Of a stretch of 64,000 bases of DNA, positions 20,183-31,986 are shown piece by piece. The position numbers and the translations under genes were made by a program. The notes beneath the pieces are model-generated. The model searched no databases, had not been told where the DNA came from, and was given only the letters and a program-made list of their open reading frames with translations. The stretch lies in the NCBI GenBank assembly GCA_030065985.1, contig JASJCM010000003.1, forward strand, positions 1 to 64,000, written 5' to 3'. This stretch comes from Woeseiaceae bacterium (GTDB lineage Bacteria > Pseudomonadota > Gammaproteobacteria > Steroidobacterales > Woeseiaceae). Position 1 is the first letter of the stretch. Each line of letters starts with the position of its first letter.

Positions 20183-20779
20183 TCAGTCGACCGGCGCGCT
20201 TTTCAGCGAATTCAGCGTACTGTCGACAATGCCCTCCAGGGTCTCCCTGGGGAATCCGGTGCGTCCGAGAACCACGAGACCGAACATCGAGCTGGTCAAC
20301 AACTCACCGGCCTTATCCACGTCAACGTCCTTGTGGATCTCTCCCCGGCCCTTCGCCGAGTCGAGCCCGATCGCAAAGGCCTTCGAAATGCGCTTCATGA
20401 AACGCTGCAGTACGCCGCGCAGTTCCTCGTCCTGCGGCGCCAGCTCCATGGCGGTGTGGATGAACAAGCAGCCCCTGTTCGCCTCAGAACAACAGATATC
20501 CGCGACACGATCGTCGAAGATCTTGCGGATATGGTCGAGTGAGGCCCCGGGCTCCAGCAAGCGCAGGAAGGACTGCTTGCCCATGCCTTCTGCGTAGCGC
20601 TCGAGCGCCTGCTCGAACAGCTCGCGTTTGTTGCCGAACGTGCCGTACAGGCCGTAGCGACTAACGCCCGTCGTCTGCACGATATCCTCCATCGAGGTCT
20701 CGGAGTACCCCTTGGACGCAAACAAATCAACGACTTGCGACAGCGTCGTGGATGGATCGAATGTTCTTGCTCGGGTCAT
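20183..20779 (-). CDS. TetR-family transcriptional regulator
   Basis: QVVDLFASKGYSETSMEDIVQTTGVSRYGLYGTFGNKRELFEQAL. Confidence 0.92.
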   Translation of the reverse strand: MTRARTFDPSTTLSQVVDLFASKGYSETSMEDIVQTTGVSRYGLYGTFGNKRELFEQALERYAEGMGKQSFLRLLEPGASLDHIRKIFDDRVADICCSEANRGCLFIHTAMELAPQDEELRGVLQRFMKRISKAFAIGLDSAKGRGEIHKDVDVDKAGELLTSSMFGLVVLGRTGFPRETLEGIVDSTLNSLKSAPVD

Positions 20780-20786
20780 GGCTAAG

Positions 20787-20802
20787 CAGAATAGTCGTTC
20801 TG
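20787..20802. promoter_or_regulatory. Candidate TetR operator 3 (autoregulatory position)
   Basis: CAGAATAGTCGTTCTG, just upstream of the tetR start. Confidence 0.6.
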
Positions 20803-21142
20803 GTTAGTGATGTCAACTCCATCCTGTGACGGATGTCTCGCGATCAGAACGACCGGTCCGGAAAGACCCCTGGCCGCGAGGGACGTGCAATGCTACTGAC
20901 GCATCGTGAAAGACGTTTCCCCACTCTCCAGTACCTCGTCTATAGCATCTCGGAATGCGTCATGAACAGCACCGCGGCCATGCTTCTCCCAAAATTCGCG
21001 TCCGCCAGGCTCATTCATCATCGTGATGACGTGTTCGTCTCGCCGTAGGCTTCGATACAGGTGAAGGTTCGTTGTTTGGCCGGTCGTGGAGGAATAGAAT
21101 CACTGTCAGACTTCGACAACAAACGACAAGTGAGGTCGAGCC

Positions 21143-22393
21143 ATGCTGACTGCTTTGAGAATCACCCTGCTCGCGGCCGTTGTCGCGCTCTTCAGTCCGG
21201 TCGTAGTCGCGGATGACTGCGTCGATTGTCATCGCGTGGAAACCCGAAACATTGTGACTGACTGGCAGATCAGCAGACATCACACAGAAGATGTCGGGTG
21301 TCGCGATTGTCACAAGGGTCGGCACAAGTCTGCTGAGGATGTCGGCAAGCTCAAAACCGTGACGGCAGAAACCTGCGCGAAGTGCCATGAGGAACGTTTC
21401 GAGCAATTCGCGAAGGGCAAACACGCGCTCGCATGGGCCGCCGTTGAGGCAATGCCAACTACGCATGCCCTGCCCATGGCCTTGTCGCATGGTATGAAGG
21501 GGTGCGGAGGCTGCCACAAGCTCGGGCTCAAGGACGAACAGGCTGTCGAGCAACTCAAGGAAGAAGGCAGCATGTTTGGCCACGCGTCATGCGACGCTTG
21601 TCATACACGCCACACTTTCTCGGTCGTCGAGGCTCAACAACCGCAGGCCTGCCAAACCTGCCACATGGGGTTCGACCACCCGCAATGGGAGATGTGGTCC
21701 TCATCCAAGCATGGAGTTCGTTACCTGTTGGCCCAAAGCGGTGTCCTACCGGACGACACGTCAGCCCCATCCTGCCAGGACTGTCATATGGTTGATGGCG
21801 ATCATGAAGTGCGGACCGCCTGGGGGTTCCTCGCCGTTCGCCTGCCTTTACCCGAAGACGAGCAGTGGGCCGCGGATCAGGTCACCATTCTCCAGGCCCT
21901 CGGTGTCCTCGATCCGGAGGGTAACCCGACCGCTCGGCTCGACGTCGTCAAGGCTGCCGATGTCGCGCGTCTGACCCAGGAGGATTTCGATCGCGAGCGC
22001 AACAAGATGATCGCCGTATGCGGCGACTGTCACTCGGACAATTTTGCAAGGGCCGAGCTGGCCAAGGCGGACGACATGATCCGCGAAGCCGACCACCTGC
22101 TTGCCGAGGCAATACGCGTCATCGCCGGGCTATACGCGGACGGCATTCTCGAGAAGCCGGAGGGATACGCCTATGCGTTCCCCGACCTGCTTTATTTCCA
22201 CGATGCGCCCACGTCCATCGAAACGCGGCTCTTCGAGATGCATCTCAAGCATCGCATGCGCGCGTTCCAGGGAGCGTTTCACGCGAACCCGGATTACGCG
22301 CTTTGGTACGGGTGGAGCGAGATGGTCCGCGACCTGCAGGACATTCGTGAAAAGGCCGAGGAATTGCGCTCTCGCGCTACGGCCGGGCATTAG
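21143..22393 (+). CDS. Octaheme c-type cytochrome, hydroxylamine oxidoreductase-like family
   Basis: Signal peptide plus eight CXXCH motifs (CVDCH, CRDCH, CAKCH, CGGCH, CDACH, CQTCH, CQDCH, CGDCH); HPQWEMWSSSKHGVRY and GAFHANPDYALWYGWSEMVRDL. Confidence 0.85.
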   Translation: MLTALRITLLAAVVALFSPVVVADDCVDCHRVETRNIVTDWQISRHHTEDVGCRDCHKGRHKSAEDVGKLKTVTAETCAKCHEERFEQFAKGKHALAWAAVEAMPTTHALPMALSHGMKGCGGCHKLGLKDEQAVEQLKEEGSMFGHASCDACHTRHTFSVVEAQQPQACQTCHMGFDHPQWEMWSSSKHGVRYLLAQSGVLPDDTSAPSCQDCHMVDGDHEVRTAWGFLAVRLPLPEDEQWAADQVTILQALGVLDPEGNPTARLDVVKAADVARLTQEDFDRERNKMIAVCGDCHSDNFARAELAKADDMIREADHLLAEAIRVIAGLYADGILEKPEGYAYAFPDLLYFHDAPTSIETRLFEMHLKHRMRAFQGAFHANPDYALWYGWSEMVRDLQDIREKAEELRSRATAGH

Positions 22394-22413
22394 ATCATGT
22401 AGGCGGAGGCGCT

Positions 22414-22860
22414 CTAGGTCTCCGCCGGCTGCTGTATTGGAAAGACACGGTCGTAGGCGAGCGTGAAGTAGTACGTGTATATGACGACGACGGCCATCGC
22501 GATGATGTCGAAGCCGAGTGCCTGCCAGAAGCTCCATTGCATCCACCACATGATGATCGGCAGGTTTACAACGACAAGCGTGAATTCGAAACCCAGGGCG
22601 TGCACGATCCGCCAACCACGAGAGCGCTCGGTCGGAATGCGGCCGAAGCGGACATCGATGCGATCGTAGATAGAGTTGTAGATGAAGTTGACGGCCAGCG
22701 CGATCAGGCTCAGCGTGACACTGAACGCACCCATGTCGAGCAGCCCGCGCTCGAACATCACGAACATAGCGACACTGAATATCGCGACAAGCAGGCCTTC
22801 GAACATCAGCGCATAACGTAGCCGGTCGAGCCCGGTACGTATGACGATTTCAGTGGCCAT
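22414..22860 (-). CDS. PACE-family efflux transporter
   Basis: Two repeats of the bacterial transmembrane pair: DRLRYALMFEGLLVAIF...NFIYNSIYDRI and RIVHALGFEFTLVVVNLPIIMWWM...YDRVFPI. Confidence 0.85.
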   Translation of the reverse strand: MATEIVIRTGLDRLRYALMFEGLLVAIFSVAMFVMFERGLLDMGAFSVTLSLIALAVNFIYNSIYDRIDVRFGRIPTERSRGWRIVHALGFEFTLVVVNLPIIMWWMQWSFWQALGFDIIAMAVVVIYTYYFTLAYDRVFPIQQPAET

Positions 22861-25800
22861 CAGGCCGCGTTGGCCTCGCTTGGGTCATAGCCCAGGTTCG
22901 GCGCGAGCCAGCGCTCGGCCTCGTCAACACTGATGCCCTTGCGCGTGGCATACGACTCGACCTGGTCGCGATCGATCTTGCCGACCGCAAAGTACTTCGC
23001 CTCGGGATGCGAGAAGTAGAAACCGCTGACCGCAGCCGTCGGGTACATCGCGTAGCTATCCGTCAGCTGCAATCCAATGCTGGCCTCGACATCGAGAAGC
23101 TCCCAGAGCTTGGCCTTTTCCGTATGGTCCGGACACGCCGGGTACCCGGGTGCGGGCCGAATCCCACGGTATTCCTCGGCAATCAGTTCCTCGTTTGAAA
23201 ACTGCTCGTCGGACGCATAGCCCCAGAACTCCTGGCGTGCGCGTTCGTGCATGTACTCGGCAAGCGCCTCGGCGAGCCGATCGGCAAGGGCTTTGAGAAC
23301 GATTGAGCTGTAGTCATCGTGCTCCTTCTCGAAACGCTCAACGTGTTCGTCGATTCCGATGCCCGCCGTAACGGCAAAGCCACCGATGTAGTCTGCCTGG
23401 CCGCTGCCCGAAGGTGCGACAAAGTCTGCAAGGCATGACTGCGGATGCCCCTCGGCCTTGGCGCGCTGCTGACGCAGGTGCACGAGCCGATACGCGACCT
23501 CTTGCCGATCTTCATCGGCGTAGACGAGGACATCGTCCTCCTCGTGTGCATTGGCGGGATGGAATCCAAGCACCGCTCTTGCCGTCAGCCACTTCTCATC
23601 GATAATGCGGTCGAGCATCGCCGTCGCATCGTTAAACAACGCGCTGGCCGCCTCGCCAACCACATCGTCCTCGAGGATCTGCGGGAACTTCCCATGGAAT
23701 TCCCAGGCATTGAAGAACGGCATCCAGTCGATATAGTCGCGCAGCACCGCAAGATCGATGTCATCGAAGACACGGTTGCCCAGGAAGGACGGTGCAGGCG
23801 GTGTGTATCCTGACCAGTCTATTTCCTTCTTGCGATCGCGCGCCTGCGATAACGACAGCTGCGGAGCAAGGCGCTTCTTGTTGGCGTGCTGATCGCGACG
23901 TCGTGCGTTGTCCTTGCGATTCTTTGCCACGATTTCGTCACGCGTGCCGGGCTCGACGAGCGCCTGGGCAACACCGACTGAGCGCGACGCATCCTTGACG
24001 TAGATTACGGGTCCCTCGTAACGCGGTTCGATCTTGACTGCAGTGTGCGCCGGCGACGTGGTCGCACCGCCGATCAACAGCGGCAGGTCCATGTCGAGAC
24101 GCTGCATTTCGCTCGCGACGTGCACCATTTCGTCGAGCGACGGGGTAATGAGCCCTGACAGCCCAACGATATTGGCATTCTCGCGCTTTGCCGCCTCGAG
24201 GATCTTGTCGCAGGAGACCATGACACCGAGATCAACAACCTCGAAGTTGTTGCACTGCAGGACTACGCCGACAATGTTCTTGCCAATGTCATGGACGTCA
24301 CCCTTGACCGTCGCAAGGACGATCTTGCCGTTGGAGCTGCGTTCGCCATTTTTCTCGTCCTCGATGAAGGGCACGAGATGGCCGACGGCCTTCTTCATGA
24401 CGCGCGCGGATTTCACGACCTGCGGCAAGAACATCTTGCCGGCACCAAAAAGGTCTCCGACGACGTTCATGCCGGCCATGAGCGGACCCTCGATGACCGA
24501 GAGCGGTCGGTCCACTTCGAGACGCGCTTCCTCGGTATCGTCGATGACGTACTCATCGACCCCGTTGACAAGTGCGTACTCGAGGCGCTTTTCGACCGCG
24601 AGCTCGCGCCACGACAAATCGGCACCTTTGGCGGCAGCACCGCTCTTCTGGTCCTTGTACTCTTCAGCGACTTCGAGAAGCTTCTCGGTGCTGTCGGCGG
24701 TGCGATTCAGGACAACGTCCTCGACGGCGTGGCGAAGTTGCTCCGGCAGGTCCTCGTAAATAGCGAGTTGACCCGCGTTCACGATGCCCATGTCCATACC
24801 CGCGCGAATCGCGTGGTACAGGAACACGGAGTGAATGGCCTCGCGCACGACGTTGTTGCCACGGAACGAAAACGAGACGTTGGAGACACCACCGCTCACG
24901 AGCGCGTGTGGCAACGACGCCTTGATCTCGCGCGTCGCCTCAATGAAATCGAGGCCGTAGTTTGCGTGCTCCTCGATACCGGTTGCGACGGCAAATATGT
25001 TCGGATCGAAGATGATGTCGGCAGGATCGAAGCCGACTCTGTTGACCAGCACATCGTATGATCGCTTGCAGATCTCGACCTTGCGCTCGATCGTGTCGGC
25101 CTGCCCGCTCTCGTCGAAAGCCATGATGATCACCGCAGCGCCGTAGTCGCGGCACAGCTCCGCCTGCTCGATGAAAGACGCTTCGCCTTCCTTGAGACTG
25201 ATCGAATTGACGACCGCCTTGCCCTGCACGCACTTGAGTCCGGCCTCGATGACGGACCACTTGGACGAATCAATCATGATCGGTAGCCGCGCGACGTCGG
25301 GCTCCGCGGCGATCAGGTTGAGGAATGTGACCATTGCCTTCTCGGAGTCGAGCATGCCCTCGTCCATGTTGACGTCGATGACCTGCGCGCCGTTGTCGAC
25401 CTGCTGTCTTGCGACATTAACCGCCGCCGTGTAGTCGTCGGCCTCGATCAGCCGACGGAAGATCGCGGAGCCGGTGACGTTGCAGCGTTCGCCAACATTG
25501 ACGAAAAGGTCTTCGGGCCCGATGTTGAAGGGCTCAAGACCCGACAGCCGGCACCGAACCGGCACATCCGGCACCTCGCGCGGCGCAACGCCTTCGACGA
25601 CCTCGCCAAGCGCGCGAATGTGTTCGGGCCGCGTACCACAGCAACCGCCAATGAGGTTGACGAGACCGCTGGAAGCGAATTCGCCGACGACCTCCGCCAT
25701 TTCCTCGGGTGTCTCGTCGTATTCACCAAATTCGTTCGGCAGGCCGGCGTTTGGATAGGCGCTGACGCGCGTATCGGCAACGCGTGACAGCTCGGCGATG

Positions 25801-26573
25801 TAGGGACGCAGTTCGCCGGCACCGAGCGCGCAGTTGAGCCCAATCATGAACGGCTTGATGTGGCGTACCGAATTCCAGAACGCTTCAGTCGTCTGGCCGG
25901 ACAGGGTTCGTCCGGACGCATCGGTGATCGTTCCCGAGATCATGACGGGCAACTCAGTACCGCTCGTTCGGAAGGCTCGCTTGACGCCAACGATCGCCGC
26001 TTTCGCATTCAACGTGTCGAAGATCGTCTCGATCAGAAGAATATCGACGCCGCCCTCAATTAACGCGACAGACGCTTGCTCATAGGTATCCGCGAGATCG
26101 TCGAACGTGATATTTCGAAAGCCCGGATCGTTGACGTCCGGTGATATCGATGCGGTGCGATTTGTGGGCCCCAGCGCGCCGGCGACATAGCGCGGCGTAC
26201 CGGTTTTCGTGGCAACCGCATCCGCGCATTCGCGCGCTAGCCGCGCGGCCGCGATGTTGAGCTCGGTAACCATCGACTCCATGCCGTAGTCGGCCATCGA
26301 TGGCGCATTCGAGTTAAACGTGTTGGTCTCGATGATGTCCGCGCCCGCGTCCAGGAACGCGTTGTGGATATCGCGAATGACATCCGGGCGCGTAATCGTC
26401 AACAAGTCATTGTTGCCCTTGAGGTCGCGCTCCCAGTCGGCGAAGCGCTCGCCGCGGTAGTCGTCCTCGGTTAGGCCGAAACCCTGGATCATCGTGCCCA
26501 TTGCCCCGTCGAGCAAAAGGATGCGCTCGTCGAGCGATTTGAAAAGAGTATCGAGTCGTTCGTTACGGTCCAT
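22860..26573 (-). CDS. metH: Cobalamin-dependent methionine synthase
   Basis: [49 protein letters not shown]-terminal activation domain; 1237 aa. Confidence 0.97.
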   Translation of the reverse strand: MDRNERLDTLFKSLDERILLLDGAMGTMIQGFGLTEDDYRGERFADWERDLKGNNDLLTITRPDVIRDIHNAFLDAGADIIETNTFNSNAPSMADYGMESMVTELNIAAARLARECADAVATKTGTPRYVAGALGPTNRTASISPDVNDPGFRNITFDDLADTYEQASVALIEGGVDILLIETIFDTLNAKAAIVGVKRAFRTSGTELPVMISGTITDASGRTLSGQTTEAFWNSVRHIKPFMIGLNCALGAGELRPYIAELSRVADTRVSAYPNAGLPNEFGEYDETPEEMAEVVGEFASSGLVNLIGGCCGTRPEHIRALGEVVEGVAPREVPDVPVRCRLSGLEPFNIGPEDLFVNVGERCNVTGSAIFRRLIEADDYTAAVNVARQQVDNGAQVIDVNMDEGMLDSEKAMVTFLNLIAAEPDVARLPIMIDSSKWSVIEAGLKCVQGKAVVNSISLKEGEASFIEQAELCRDYGAAVIIMAFDESGQADTIERKVEICKRSYDVLVNRVGFDPADIIFDPNIFAVATGIEEHANYGLDFIEATREIKASLPHALVSGGVSNVSFSFRGNNVVREAIHSVFLYHAIRAGMDMGIVNAGQLAIYEDLPEQLRHAVEDVVLNRTADSTEKLLEVAEEYKDQKSGAAAKGADLSWRELAVEKRLEYALVNGVDEYVIDDTEEARLEVDRPLSVIEGPLMAGMNVVGDLFGAGKMFLPQVVKSARVMKKAVGHLVPFIEDEKNGERSSNGKIVLATVKGDVHDIGKNIVGVVLQCNNFEVVDLGVMVSCDKILEAAKRENANIVGLSGLITPSLDEMVHVASEMQRLDMDLPLLIGGATTSPAHTAVKIEPRYEGPVIYVKDASRSVGVAQALVEPGTRDEIVAKNRKDNARRRDQHANKKRLAPQLSLSQARDRKKEIDWSGYTPPAPSFLGNRVFDDIDLAVLRDYIDWMPFFNAWEFHGKFPQILEDDVVGEAASALFNDATAMLDRIIDEKWLTARAVLGFHPANAHEEDDVLVYADEDRQEVAYRLVHLRQQRAKAEGHPQSCLADFVAPSGSGQADYIGGFAVTAGIGIDEHVERFEKEHDDYSSIVLKALADRLAEALAEYMHERARQEFWGYASDEQFSNEELIAEEYRGIRPAPGYPACPDHTEKAKLWELLDVEASIGLQLTDSYAMYPTAAVSGFYFSHPEAKYFAVGKIDRDQVESYATRKGISVDEAERWLAPNLGYDPSEANAA

Positions 26574-26582
26574 GTCGATGTC

Positions 26583-28315
<1,733 letters not shown>

Positions 28316-28319
28316 TAAA

Positions 28320-28339
28320 ATATAAATATATATTTATAT
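28320..28339. promoter_or_regulatory. Perfect 20-bp palindrome upstream of the ArsR-methyltransferase/metF/metH operon
   Basis: ATATAAATATATATTTATAT. Confidence 0.65.
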
Positions 28340-28371
28340 AAATGGCCGGACAGTGTAGCACGGCGCCTCCA

Positions 28372-29214
28372 CTATGTCGCGCGAGCGTCTTCCCTGTAGA
28401 CGTCGAAGTTGGCGTCATCGAGGCGATAGACCTGGAACGACATGAACGCGATGACCTGGAAGTAGACACTGCGCGCGAACGGCTGAAACTCGCGGTACTC
28501 GGCCGCACTCAACAGGATCGTCATGACGGCGTAGAGCGTCGCGGCGATGCTGACGAGTCCAAGCAACATCGCAATACGGCGCGTATGGCGCATCCGGTCC
28601 TCGTCTGTCTGGTGCGGGTTCAGCTTCTTGCCATACAACTGCCAGCCCAGAATCGACGCGAAGAACACATTCATCGCCGTGATGATCAGGTTGTTCTGGT
28701 AGCCACCGAACCACGGGTAGTCGAACTGCCGGAACCAGGTGACGAACACCCAAAAACCCAGGTAGACGACTACGATCGACCAGAACAGCGCCGGCGACAT
28801 GACGTCGAACAGGCGCCGGGGACTCAGGTCTGCACTGCGTGTCGACCGTGTATTCAGCTCACGCATGAGTTTGAGTTCGGCGCGCAGTGTGTGCTCGATC
28901 CAGAGCATAGGGACGATCTGCAAAAGGAAATACCAGAACGCGGTATTGCCAAACGTTTTGCGGTTAAAGTCCACCGTCGTGAGCGCCACAAACGCGGCTA
29001 TGCCGATGGCCACAATCACGTAGTTGAGTGTGCGGTACGTACTCCGTTTGCCCTCGTAATGCTCGAGCGGCCGCGGATACAGGCGCGGGTGCGTACTCGG
29101 TGGGTAGTTGTCCAGAACGTGGGTCATGCGACGCACGATGGTCTGCGGAAACACCATGGAGATCAGCAATATCTGGCCCGCGAAGGCAATGAAGAAAAGC
29201 GATTGTGCAGTCAT
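28372..29214 (-). CDS. Multi-pass membrane protein of unknown function
   Basis: 280-aa ORF with several hydrophobic segments; 10 bp downstream of the GntR gene. Confidence 0.8.
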   Translation of the reverse strand: MTAQSLFFIAFAGQILLISMVFPQTIVRRMTHVLDNYPPSTHPRLYPRPLEHYEGKRSTYRTLNYVIVAIGIAAFVALTTVDFNRKTFGNTAFWYFLLQIVPMLWIEHTLRAELKLMRELNTRSTRSADLSPRRLFDVMSPALFWSIVVVYLGFWVFVTWFRQFDYPWFGGYQNNLIITAMNVFFASILGWQLYGKKLNPHQTDEDRMRHTRRIAMLLGLVSIAATLYAVMTILLSAAEYREFQPFARSVYFQVIAFMSFQVYRLDDANFDVYREDARAT

Positions 29215-29224
29215 GAATAATTCC

Positions 29225-29605
29225 TCAGGATTCGCGTCGATTCATGATCGCGGCGAACGCAATCCGGATTTCCGAATCGGTCGCGCCGCTCTCCTTCAGC
29301 GCCGCAATAGTGTTTGTGAGTTTGGCCGTAACGAGCTCATTGAGATCGACGAGACTGGCGGCCTTCGCATCCGGGTGCACGAAGGTGCCCCGATAGCCGC
29401 GCGCCTGAATGACGGAATCGCGCTCGAGCAGCCGGTACGCCTTGGCGACCGTCTTGTTGTTCAGATTCAGATCATTGGCGAGCTGCCGAATCGACGGCAG
29501 CGGATCGCCGGGTTTCTTTGCCCCGCTCTGCACCGCCCGCTTGACCTGCTCGATGAGCTGGGCAAACAACGGCGTGGGGCTTTCTATGTCGACGACAATC
29601 TGCAT
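29225..29605 (-). CDS. GntR-family (YtrA-like) transcriptional regulator
   Basis: PLFAQLIEQVKRAVQSGAKKPGDPLPSIRQLANDLNLNNKTVAKAYRLLERDSVI; preferred ATG 29605. Confidence 0.9.
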   Translation of the reverse strand: MQIVVDIESPTPLFAQLIEQVKRAVQSGAKKPGDPLPSIRQLANDLNLNNKTVAKAYRLLERDSVIQARGYRGTFVHPDAKAASLVDLNELVTAKLTNTIAALKESGATDSEIRIAFAAIMNRRES

Positions 29606-29620
29606 GATGTCTCTTGACCC

Positions 29621-29650
29621 ATATGTACCATGTGTGCGCATGGTACATAT
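29621..29650. promoter_or_regulatory. Candidate GntR/YtrA operator
   Basis: ATATGTACCATG-TGTGCG-CATGGTACATAT, 12-bp perfect arms. Confidence 0.75.
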
Positions 29651-29687
29651 GGGGTACATCCCTGTCAACCGGGATCGCGATTGATTT

Positions 29688-30548
29688 CTAATGCATGGAG
29701 TCGGGTGCAGGCACGACGTTGTCAGAGAATATGCGTTCGACGTCGACGGCATCGAAATGGCGGCGACGGCCGCAGTATTCGCAGGTCACCTCGATGCTGC
29801 CAAGCTCTTCCAGGGCCTCGCGCGACTCGGCCTCGCCGAGCATCTTGAGGACATCCTCTGTCTTGCGCGCCGAGCAGCGGCACCGGAATTTCACCGGATG
29901 CGGCTGGTAGACCCGGACATCATCTTCAGCGAACAGCTTGCCGATCAGCTCGATGCCCGCCTCGCCAGCAAAGTCCTTCTCGGTGAGCGTCTCGGCCAGG
30001 AATTTCAGGCGATTCCAGTCGTCGGCATCCATCGTCTCGCCCGGCACTTGCTGCAACAGCAGTCCGCCGGCCACATCTGCATTGGCGACGAGCGCTATAT
30101 GGCTGGGCACCTGCACCGAGCGATCGAAGTAGTGTTCGAGACTCGCCGCAAGCGATGTATCGTCGATCGCGACAATGCCCTGGTAGGGGCGATCACCCGA
30201 GTCGACGGTCACCGCGCAATGCGCATTCGCGGTGAGCTCCGCGAAGTCCCTCGCATGGCCGCCTTCATGGACTGCGGCCATGCCGCGCACGTCGAACTCA
30301 CTGGTACATTGCATGACGAGCATCTGCAGGACCCCGGCGCCCTGGATCTGCAGGGTGATCGCACCGTCGAACTTGAGGCTCTGTGCAATCAGGCCGGTTA
30401 CCGCTGCCGCATGCCCGAGCGTCTCAGTGACGATCGCGTCGTAGTCGTGGTCGCGCAACATACGGCGCCAGGACTGCGACAGGTGGATCAGCGCTCCACG
30501 AACCGGCAGCGCCTCGAATCCAAACGGCGTAACACTATCGGCCGACAT
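29688..30548 (-). CDS. hslO: Redox-regulated chaperone Hsp33
   Basis: C-terminal CRCS...CEYCGRRRHF zinc-binding motif; N-terminal VRGALIHLSQSW. Confidence 0.92.
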   Translation of the reverse strand: MSADSVTPFGFEALPVRGALIHLSQSWRRMLRDHDYDAIVTETLGHAAAVTGLIAQSLKFDGAITLQIQGAGVLQMLVMQCTSEFDVRGMAAVHEGGHARDFAELTANAHCAVTVDSGDRPYQGIVAIDDTSLAASLEHYFDRSVQVPSHIALVANADVAGGLLLQQVPGETMDADDWNRLKFLAETLTEKDFAGEAGIELIGKLFAEDDVRVYQPHPVKFRCRCSARKTEDVLKMLGEAESREALEELGSIEVTCEYCGRRRHFDAVDVERIFSDNVVPAPDSMH

Positions 30549-30549
30549 C

Positions 30550-31986
30550 TCAGTCCGACAGTTTCTGCTTCAGGATCTGGTTCACCTGTCCCGGATTGGC
30601 CTGGCCCTTTGTTTCTTTCATGACCTGGCCAACGAAAAAACCGATCAGCTTGTCCTTGCCCGCCTTGTATTCCGCGACCTGGCCAGGATTCGCCTCGATG
30701 ACCTTGTCGACGACAGCCTCGATGGCTGACGAATCCGTAATTTGCTTCAGGCCCTTCGCTTCGATGATCTCATCGGCCGTGCCCTCGCCGCTCCACATGG
30801 CCTCGAACACCTGCTTCGCAATCTTCCCCGAGATCGTGTTGTCGTGAATACGCGTTACGAGACCGGCCAGGTCCTCAGCCGAGATTCGGCTGTCGGCGAG
30901 ACCAAGGCCTTCCTTGTTCAACGCACCGAGCAGGTCGCCGATGACCCAGTTGGCCACTACCTTTGGCTTCGCTTCGCTCGCCGCAACGGCCGTTTCATAG
31001 TAGTCAGCAAGCGGTCGCGAGATCGTCAGCTGCGCCGCATCGGCATTCTTGAGGTCGTATTCGTCGACAAAACGGTGCTGCTTCGCATCAGGGAGCTCGG
31101 GCAGCTGTTCCCTTACGTCTTCGATGTACTCGGCACTGATCTCAACCGGCAATAGATCCGGGTCCGGGAAGTAGCGGTAGTCGTTGGCCTCTTCCTTCGA
31201 GCGCATCGAGCGCGTCTCATCCTTGGCGGCGTCATACAAGCGCGTCTCCTGTACGACCTCTCCACCGTCCTCGATGAGGTCGATCTGGCGTTCGATCTCG
31301 TAATTGATCGCACGCTCGACGAAGCGGAACGAGTTGAGGTTCTTGATCTCCGTTCGCGTACCGAACTCTTCCTGGCCTCGCGGTCGAACGGAAACGTTGG
31401 CATCGCAGCGGAATGAACCTTCCTGCATGTTGCCGTCGGAGATGCCGAGGTAGCGCACGATCGTGTGAATCTTGCGCATGTAGGCGACCGCTTCTTTGGC
31501 AGAGCGGATGTCCGGTTCCGACACGATCTCTAGCAGCGGCGTGCCGGCTCGGTTCAGATCGATGCCCGACGAGCGATCGAGCCCCTCGTGAATCGACTTG
31601 CCGGCATCCTCTTCGAGATGCGCGCGGGTAATGCCGATACGCTTCTCATCGCCTTCGTCATCCGTGATGAACAGCTCACCGTGTTCGACGATGGGCAACT
31701 CGTACTGGCTGATCTGGTAGCCCTTCGGCAGGTCCGGGTAGAAGTAGTTCTTGCGCGCAAACACGGAACGCGGCGCGACGGTCGCGCCGACAGCAAGCCC
31801 GAACATGGCCGCCATGTGCACGACTTCCTCGTTGAGGACCGGCAGCACGCCCGGGTAACCGAGGTCGACGAGGCACGCCTGAGTATTGGGCTCTGCCCCA
31901 TAAGCCGTTGATGCGCCTGAGAAAATCTTGGACTTCGTTGCAAGCTGCGTGTGGATTTCCAGACCGATGACGACTTCCCAGCTCAT
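30550..31986 (-). CDS. gatB: Asp/Glu-tRNA amidotransferase subunit GatB
   Basis: [26 protein letters not shown]...[12 protein letters not shown]. Confidence 0.97.
   Translation of the reverse strand: MSWEVVIGLEIHTQLATKSKIFSGASTAYGAEPNTQACLVDLGYPGVLPVLNEEVVHMAAMFGLAVGATVAPRSVFARKNYFYPDLPKGYQISQYELPIVEHGELFITDDEGDEKRIGITRAHLEEDAGKSIHEGLDRSSGIDLNRAGTPLLEIVSEPDIRSAKEAVAYMRKIHTIVRYLGISDGNMQEGSFRCDANVSVRPRGQEEFGTRTEIKNLNSFRFVERAINYEIERQIDLIEDGGEVVQETRLYDAAKDETRSMRSKEEANDYRYFPDPDLLPVEISAEYIEDVREQLPELPDAKQHRFVDEYDLKNADAAQLTISRPLADYYETAVAASEAKPKVVANWVIGDLLGALNKEGLGLADSRISAEDLAGLVTRIHDNTISGKIAKQVFEAMWSGEGTADEIIEAKGLKQITDSSAIEAVVDKVIEANPGQVAEYKAGKDKLIGFFVGQVMKETKGQANPGQVNQILKQKLSD

Noticed and set aside
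20833-21048. 71-aa ORF between tetR and the octaheme cytochrome gene
   Set aside because: No convincing start signal or protein-like composition.
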